Source: Dichotomocladium elegans
Taxonomy: Eukaryota > Mucoromycota > Mucoromycetes > Mucorales > Lichtheimiaceae
Direction of reading: 5' to 3'
NCBI GenBank assembly: GCA_025716815.1
Contig: JAIXMN010000004.1
Span: 372,001-436,000 of the forward strand
DNA: 64,000 nt
Part shown: positions 57,985 to 64,000 of the stretch, in pieces
Position numbering within the stretch: the first letter of the stretch is position 1
Layout of the letters: each line of letters begins with the position of its first letter
The notes under the pieces: model-generated
Seen by the model: the letters and a program-made list of their open reading frames with translations, nothing else
Database searches by the model: none
Told to the model about the DNA's origin: nothing
Translations under genes and position numbers: made by a program

Positions 57985-60900
57985 AACAATGCCTTTTTAG
58001 TTCCGTTAAAATGGTTAACACAAGCGCACGGGCTAAGCTTAATAATAGGTTGGCATATTAATTTCTGGTTATTAGGAAGCACCAACATTTGGTTTGCGAT
58101 GCTTTCGTCATAGCTCGCGATATTGCCTTCCTAAGGCGTATTACCGTGGAACTATCGGATGCCATGAAATCATGGTGGTGGTAAAAAAAACATGGATAAT
58201 ACAGTAGTGACGCACTAGAACCCGTGGAAAATGAGGTACCGGAAGCAGAAGGCTGAAGAGTCAGTTCATGCTGGTAATAAACATTGATTGGCATCGCTTT
58301 TCTTCATTGAGCCGGGCAAATTATAATTGTGTGTATTTATCAAGTGCTTGCACATAATTTGGACGGAACAGAAGTCATCATGACGGCCTTCAAAGGCGAA
58401 ACAACTGTGAATAAGATTTATCGGTTGTGACACTCTTTGCTGCAGAGGTAATAGAAAGAAAAAACGAGAGAAAAGAGCACGTCTCGCGTTTTTTTCTGAC
58501 GTTTTGGCAGCAAGGAGTCGGCCGAACGTCATATAAGCACTGATTGAGAAACAGAATAATGTAAAAGGGCATTTTCTTTCCTTTGGCGTTGGTGCGCATT
58601 GATGTAACTAATGGGATATAATAGCTGGCAACGGACTGGGAAAAAGTTCTTTGAGTATTATGGTGATCCGTGTACCGATGGATATGGGAGATTAAAATCT
58701 TTAATTCATAAGAGAATATTCACATTTATTTTATCTAGCTTTCACGGCGATAACCCATCGGATCCCATGGTCTCGCATAGAAAGCAGCCATGAGAGAGGA
58801 ATTTAGAAAGGAACGAAGAAACATCCATTAATAATTAAATGAATGTATGTATGATAAATAGCAATTATTCATGAGTACCGCATGAACAGATAATCAGATA
58901 TTCAGGATAGAAGTATTGAATGTTGTATGGATTCAATGATCTCCTCCGCAGGTACACAATGCGTAAGTTATCCGGGTCAGTGGTACGCATTGAGAATTAT
59001 TATAGATTCAACTGCGACTGCAATCACATCCACCTATTTCTCTTTTTAAAAGCTTTTGAAAAAAGAAAGAAGCTACTCCACACGCAACCTCATGAACAGA
59101 AACAATGGGTTTTTACATAGACTTCTTTTTGTTACCTTAGGTGAGCAGTTTCCCCGATATGCGCAAGAAAAACTCATGGTATCCTATCAAATTATTCTGG
59201 TCCATTGACAGTAGTACGAATACAAAGTCATTGATAAGATATTCAAGGTCTGCAGCATCACAAGCCGTGCTGATCAATGGATAGTTGGCGCGATGGAAAC
59301 GACGTATCTGCCGATTTGTCAAGAAGACCACCTCATCTTATGGATGATTTTGTCGCATATGGTGACCGCGTTTATCTCCCCACTAACCCCGGTAGAGCCA
59401 TCTGTGTCACTCTGCAACAAGGTTTTCCTTGGGTCGAATATTAGCGAGTGCAAACCAATCGTGGCGGGTCAGATGAGAGTATTGCCGCTGACGGTTTCTA
59501 GATGGTGTCATATATCTTACGATACCAATACTTCAGGACTATGTATTGATGTAGTAAAGGCTCCCTCGCTTGTCTATCTGGATTGCACCAGTGGATCATA
59601 TCAGCGGGATAGCTGAGCATTTACTTTTGGATATGTCAGCTTTGGAAGAGGTAATTCAAAGAGCGATGAATAAGCAGCATCCCCACATTGGCATTTAAAA
59701 TTGTGGACCCATCCTGAACTTTTCCATTTCGATTCATCCTGCCATGGTCCACGAGAATAACCGAGCAAGAGTTTTCAGTATCAGAGGTGGCCCTTCTCGC
59801 GGCGAAGCTTTGATGGATCTCTCGGCATGTTTGAACGCATCGATATTGGCGTTCCGTATAAGCCCAAAGTGCGATATCAATTGCATGCTTGCGTTCCGAT
59901 AAAGCTTACTTGCACCCTGCGTCAAGAAATAGTCGATGATGTGCGAGTCTAATATATACCTGGACTTGATCGTCTATTTGGACTGACGCAATTGCCCAAG
60001 CGTATCAAGTAAACTGTCACTTTGCAGCGATTGAACTTTATAGCTGCACCTATGAGAAAGCCCAGGATGCGGTAACATATTATAACCTTTCTAACACAGC
60101 GTAGGGAGAAGGGATATTAGCTTTCTCCATTCTTTCGCTACTGCGTCAATTACATTGATGTCACTGTTTGAATGGGCAAGGAATGGAATAATGGCAGCGG
60201 GTAGAAAAGTTGACAAGAGTCAACAAAGGTGACGGAAGAAAATAGAATTGACGCGAGCCAACAACAGCAAGAAAAAAGAGTAGAAAGTTAATAAGAGAGA
60301 GCTTGCCTATTCATCTTCGCCTCATCTCATGGAGGTACATCATGACTGTAATGACAAATCGCCATACGCATGAACATTATGCATGCACAATCCATAGTCA
60401 GCGTTCCACGCCAACTACTTTTTATTTTTCATTTTCATTATTTAAAATTCATGTTCCTTTCTTTACTTGACCCAGAAATAAGAACGAACAGAAAAAGGGC
60501 GATGGATGGCCAGTCCGATCGCCCAAAAACAAACAAAATGGAAAAGGGGGGACACATTTTCCACAGTTGATTACAACCTTTCCAAAATGGTAAAAGTTGA
60601 ACAACGGCAATAGTATCCAAAAAAGCTGAACAATGAAAAAAATGGATGAGGGTCTCCAGAACTTGGAAAATGGCCTTTATTTATAGTTTTTCCTTTCATG
60701 CTCAGACGGTAATGTGACCTGTGACTTTCCCTCTGATTATCAGTTGATTATCGATCTCCCAACTCTTTCACCTCAGTTGAACGACAGGCGACCACTTCCC
60801 CCTGGGTAAGTATCCAACAACAGGTTGTGTGTGATCGGCGAACAGCCAGTCTGTAGCCTATTCTCTGCCCCGCATTTTGTATTCTTTCAATCATCTCAGA

Positions 60901-62681
60901 CGTTAGGCTCCGAAACCCAGACATACCTAAACAGATATGGAGGGGATGTAGCTACCACTACGGTCAACATGGAGAATGCGGATATGAGGGTGGAAGATAA
61001 AAGTCTCCTACGGACACTCCGAATATTTGTAGATGAATTTATAGAGCATGCACCTCATTTCTCTATTCCTTCATCCCATTTCAATGCATTTAAAGGCGTT
61101 AATTTCATTAGCTGGCGCAATATTCAAAAGATATAGGAGAGCAGGTGTGTACAGTGGCCGCCAGTTGTGGTGATACTCTTGGTTCCCACCAAATCATATC
61201 ACTATAACAAATATCACTATAACGGGCGGCCCCTTGTACTGGTGGAGTCAACGAAGGAATATTGCGTTCATTATTGACACGGCTGACGTCGAATGTCCCT
61301 TGTGTCAAAATTGAACCATCCGGGTCCTGATTAATTATGGACCTACGGTGGATGCTAGACGGATCCTGTTGAAAATAAATACCGTTGATAAACACGTCAT
61401 ACATACTCTGGACACTCTAACTGGTAACCGGATAGCGAAATGCAGATGGATAGTAGCCGAGAACGAGTAACGGTCGTAGATGAACAACGCGATAAAGCGC
61501 TCGCTGGGTTTTTGTGGACATAGGGTTTCCGGTGTTCCTTGGAAAAATATGAACCGTGGGGTATTGATCGTCTGTAAAAGCTAGCGCGACATGCACTATA
61601 GTCTAGGCGACAGAAAATACCGGTAACGAGAGCGGAGGTATTCGGATCAGCCAAGTATTGACAGTGTTACTTCAAACCCGATCCGCGTTACTTGAAACGC
61701 CGGTTTTTCATATATCATATAAATTACAGCAACACCGACAACAATACAGAACGCGATAGCCGCTAATGCTGCATTTTACGGTTGTGATTGTTTTAAAGGT
61801 CATTTAATGCATGAGCCAAATTGAATCTTCTGGTGATTGTCTGCGGAGATTAGCGAAGGGATAAACAGGACAGGGTCTGATGGTATGAAGTCCCAGGATC
61901 ACAAACAAATTGAAGTCGAGTTTTGCCCTGAAATCTTTACGCGTGGTGGCAAAGCAGATGTCGCATGCACAGCGAAAAATGCCGCACAAAAAAAAGCTTG
62001 GCAAATCCACATATATATCCTTCTACATTCTGAAATGAGCAAGGTCATGTCGTTGATGAGGAAATGTACTCACATCAACCCGTTTGTTCTCACACAGAAT
62101 GTCTGCGTAGTCTATCTTGCAGGGGAAACCCTGATCTTACTGACACGCATATCGCCAAGCTGAAGGGTACAAATATTTAGATGAAAGAAGCAAACTTTGA
62201 GCACGACTACGCTGACAAAGATAGACTCTGTTTGTTTTTGGATTATAAAAGTGAACTCTATATTTTGTTGCTGCCTCCTCTCGGTGTGAATCCGCCTTTT
62301 TCCATTAAGTCAATCAGTCACAGAAATAAACTACACGCGAATAAACAAAGGGCCGATACGACATGACACTCAGCTGTTTTACGTTTAGGTTGACAAATAA
62401 GGAGGGTTGGAAAGGATCTGTTTTGAAACGAATGGGAAGAAGTAGCAGTATGCATTAAGGAGGCTATAGATCAACCAGAGCTTCGGTTGCTTTCATCAAG
62501 TCAATCAATCACCAAAAATAGAATCGAAAAGAAAGGCACAGTATCGTCAAGGAGGCCTTGTCAGCCTTCGGCTTTTCTCATCCGAATATAACCATACTCT
62601 TGCTTGTTTATCTCTACTCTGTCCACATTCCATGGATGAACGGGAGGTTCACGGTTGAAAAAAGTCGTCATTCATAGTAAC
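57985..62681. other. AT-rich, nearly gene-free region with decayed ORF fragments
   Basis: Composition is visibly more AT-rich than the genic parts. Short, stop-interrupted protein-like stretches occur (about 59150-59640 and 60930-61140 on +, 61110-61650 on -), but none could be assigned to a family and no exon structure joins them. This is most simply old transposon or gene remnants. Confidence 0.45.
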
Positions 62682-62936
62682 CTACTTCCTATAAATACTG
62701 GACGGTTGAGAAATCTGATACTCATTGAATTCCAGCCTGACGCTCTCTTCCATGTTCTCATCCGGTATGATCACCCGTATTGATGAGCCATGGAAGAGAG
62801 TGGCTCTTGGACGCGCTTTTGCTCCTTCTCTCTGCGGTCTCTGGCCCCATTCCACTTGTTCCTCTGCTGCCGCCATTCTCCGGTGTGCTGCACATTTCTT
62901 CTGTCTCTCGCTCTCGGTTATCACTGGTCTACCCAT
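62682..62936 (-). CDS. Possible small unknown protein (84 aa)
   Basis: A frame with balanced, soluble composition (GRPVITESERQKKCAAHRR, ...IRVIIPDENMEESVRLEFNEY) stands out in an AT-rich desert. I do not recognise it; it could be an exon or relic of a larger gene. The + strand frame 62725-63282 overlaps it, and I cannot tell which, if either, is real. Confidence 0.25.
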   Translation of the reverse strand: MGRPVITESERQKKCAAHRRMAAAEEQVEWGQRPQREGAKARPRATLFHGSSIRVIIPDENMEESVRLEFNEYQISQPSSIYRK

Positions 62937-63801
62937 GATAACTCCTGGTTCCTTTTGGACCCTTGAGTGTAAGTTGAATGGGTATTGTTTTCAGCTGTAC
63001 CATGGGTATCCATCTATTGACGCGAACTCTTCTCGTCTACCGAGACGGCAACTTGTACAATTTATGAGTCTACTTTTCGAAATTTTATTTTGGGACATGA
63101 GAGTGGCTTCTTTAACTATCCTTATTATTTGCGCGCGAGGTCTTTTCTACTTAGTGTACTCTTTTACCGCCTTTAGAAAAAAAAACAGGGAACTTTTTGA
63201 ATGGTTGACTGCGTATCCGATCACAGATGGGAACCACCAGACATCCAAAGCACTTGCAACAAGCAGAATCGAGACAGCTTGAGGAGGTGGATATGAAGTT
63301 GCTTCTTTTTGAACATAGTAATGCAATTGCGTGTATCGGGTGGCTTATCTATCTTAGCTAAGTTGCGTTGCCCTTCCATTTCTTTTGAGATACCACCATA
63401 ACTTCCACTCGAAGTGATGCGGGAGAGCATCAGTGGCCGAAAAACACCGCCCCTCTTCGTCTGGTCGGCCCACCTATTGGGGGCAACGTAGTGGAACAAG
63501 GCAAGGCCCCAACTGGGATGAAAATTTTTTAGACTTGGGTAGGCAAAAATTAGCTGGGCAATAGAATGGAAAAAGTGGGCCATCGCTTGTTTTATCTGAT
63601 AATTGCCATACCATTTTATTGCTGTACATACACTCGACTCCATACTATCCAGAAACACTCCTTCCTCATTCTCCTCCTGCACGCGCTACACCTTTCCCTT
63701 TCCTTAACCCAACGCCTCATTTTAGTTCTCATTCCAATTCTGCCCATTCTTGCCGTCCTGCATTATAACAGCACTTTCCGTTTTCCAATCAAAGCAAACA
63801 A

Positions 63802-64000
63802 ATGCCTGGCAAACAGCTAAAGACCAGCAAGATCGTAATGGACAATAATGAACGCGGCAAGAAGCTACAAACTCCTCTTACTTCCTCTTACGCAAATGCG
63901 TCTCGCTGGATGGCAAAAGTCAGCAGCGATTCACGACCAACCAGCCCAACCGGCACAGGTGCTCTCTCGGACGAGAAATCCCCTAGTTTCTTCAATTCAG
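63802..64000 (+). CDS. Possible gene start, truncated by the window end
   Basis: From ATG 63802 an uninterrupted frame runs to the window edge (66 codons), starting MPGKQLKTSKIVMDNNERG and rich in Lys, Ser, Thr and Pro with a TPLTSSYANAS stretch. A pyrimidine-rich leader (63650-63760) precedes it, as seen upstream of real genes here. The composition suggests a disordered N-terminus; a retroelement ORF1 start or a regulatory protein are both possible. Confidence 0.35.
   Translation, partial: MPGKQLKTSKIVMDNNERGKKLQTPLTSSYANASRWMAKVSSDSRPTSPTGTGALSDEKSPSFFNS

Noticed and set aside
60825..61136. 103-codon plus-strand frame in the AT-rich end
   Set aside because: Balanced composition but no family match and isolated; kept only as part of the decayed region.

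Overview
The window is nuclear DNA of an early-diverging filamentous fungus, most likely a Mucoromycota species (Mucorales-like). Genes are cut by short introns (55-162 bp), polyQ/polyH/CAG tracts and homopolymers are common, and gene content is fungal: the ERMES subunit Mdm34, a Chs4/Skt5-type Sel1 protein, DUF2421/FUSC transporters, yapsin-like proteases and a Ran1/Pat1-like kinase. A degenerate Fanzor (eukaryotic TnpB-like) gene of a type I associate with Mucoromycota, and a minor-spliceosome AT-AC intron, fit this placement. The species cannot be fixed from sequence alone.

Layout. 73-1063 (+): 3' part of an EIPR1/TSSC1-like WD40 gene. 1960-3946 (+): frameshifted Fanzor-like pseudogene, followed by a cluster of perfect hairpins (4033-4116). 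5251-6438 (-): short-chain dehydrogenase. 6636-8094 (-): SEC14-like lipid transfer protein. 9686-11166 (-): GATA-like zinc-finger regulator. 14026-15632 (+): prenylated Sel1-repeat protein. 15931-19878 (+): 1124-aa FUSC/DUF2421 membrane protein. 21732-22811 (-): unknown acidic protein. 24592-26256 and 26465-28322 (-): two tandem aspartic proteases. A dense block then runs from 28834 to 37662: a small mitochondrial protein resembling a complex I accessory subunit (-), NF-YB/HAP3 (+), CCT8 (+), thioredoxin reductase (+) and a K+/H+ antiporter (+). 38655-39806 (-): Ran1-like kinase. 39807-44941 is gene-poor. A second dense block covers 44942-51975: PKA catalytic subunit (+), subtilisin-like protease (+), mitochondrial ribosomal protein S8 (+), NIF3-like (-) and MDM34 (-). 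53374-55276 (+): calcium-regulated mitochondrial ATP-Mg/Pi-type carrier. 56787-57868 (+): phytochelatin-synthase-like protein lacking its catalytic cysteine. 57869-64000 is AT-rich and nearly gene-free, with decayed ORF fragments and one ORF running off the end.

No pathway cluster is evident; this is ordinary eukaryotic mixed content, weighted to mitochondrial functions (complex I, Trr1, uS8m, SCaMC, Mdm34) and secreted or vacuolar proteolysis. About 64 introns were inferred by eye from reading-frame and phase consistency. Four use GC-AG boundaries, each with the same GCAAGT donor, and one is a U12-type AT-AC intron. Exon coordinates are manual and unconfirmed by transcripts, but every complete spliced model sums to a multiple of three.
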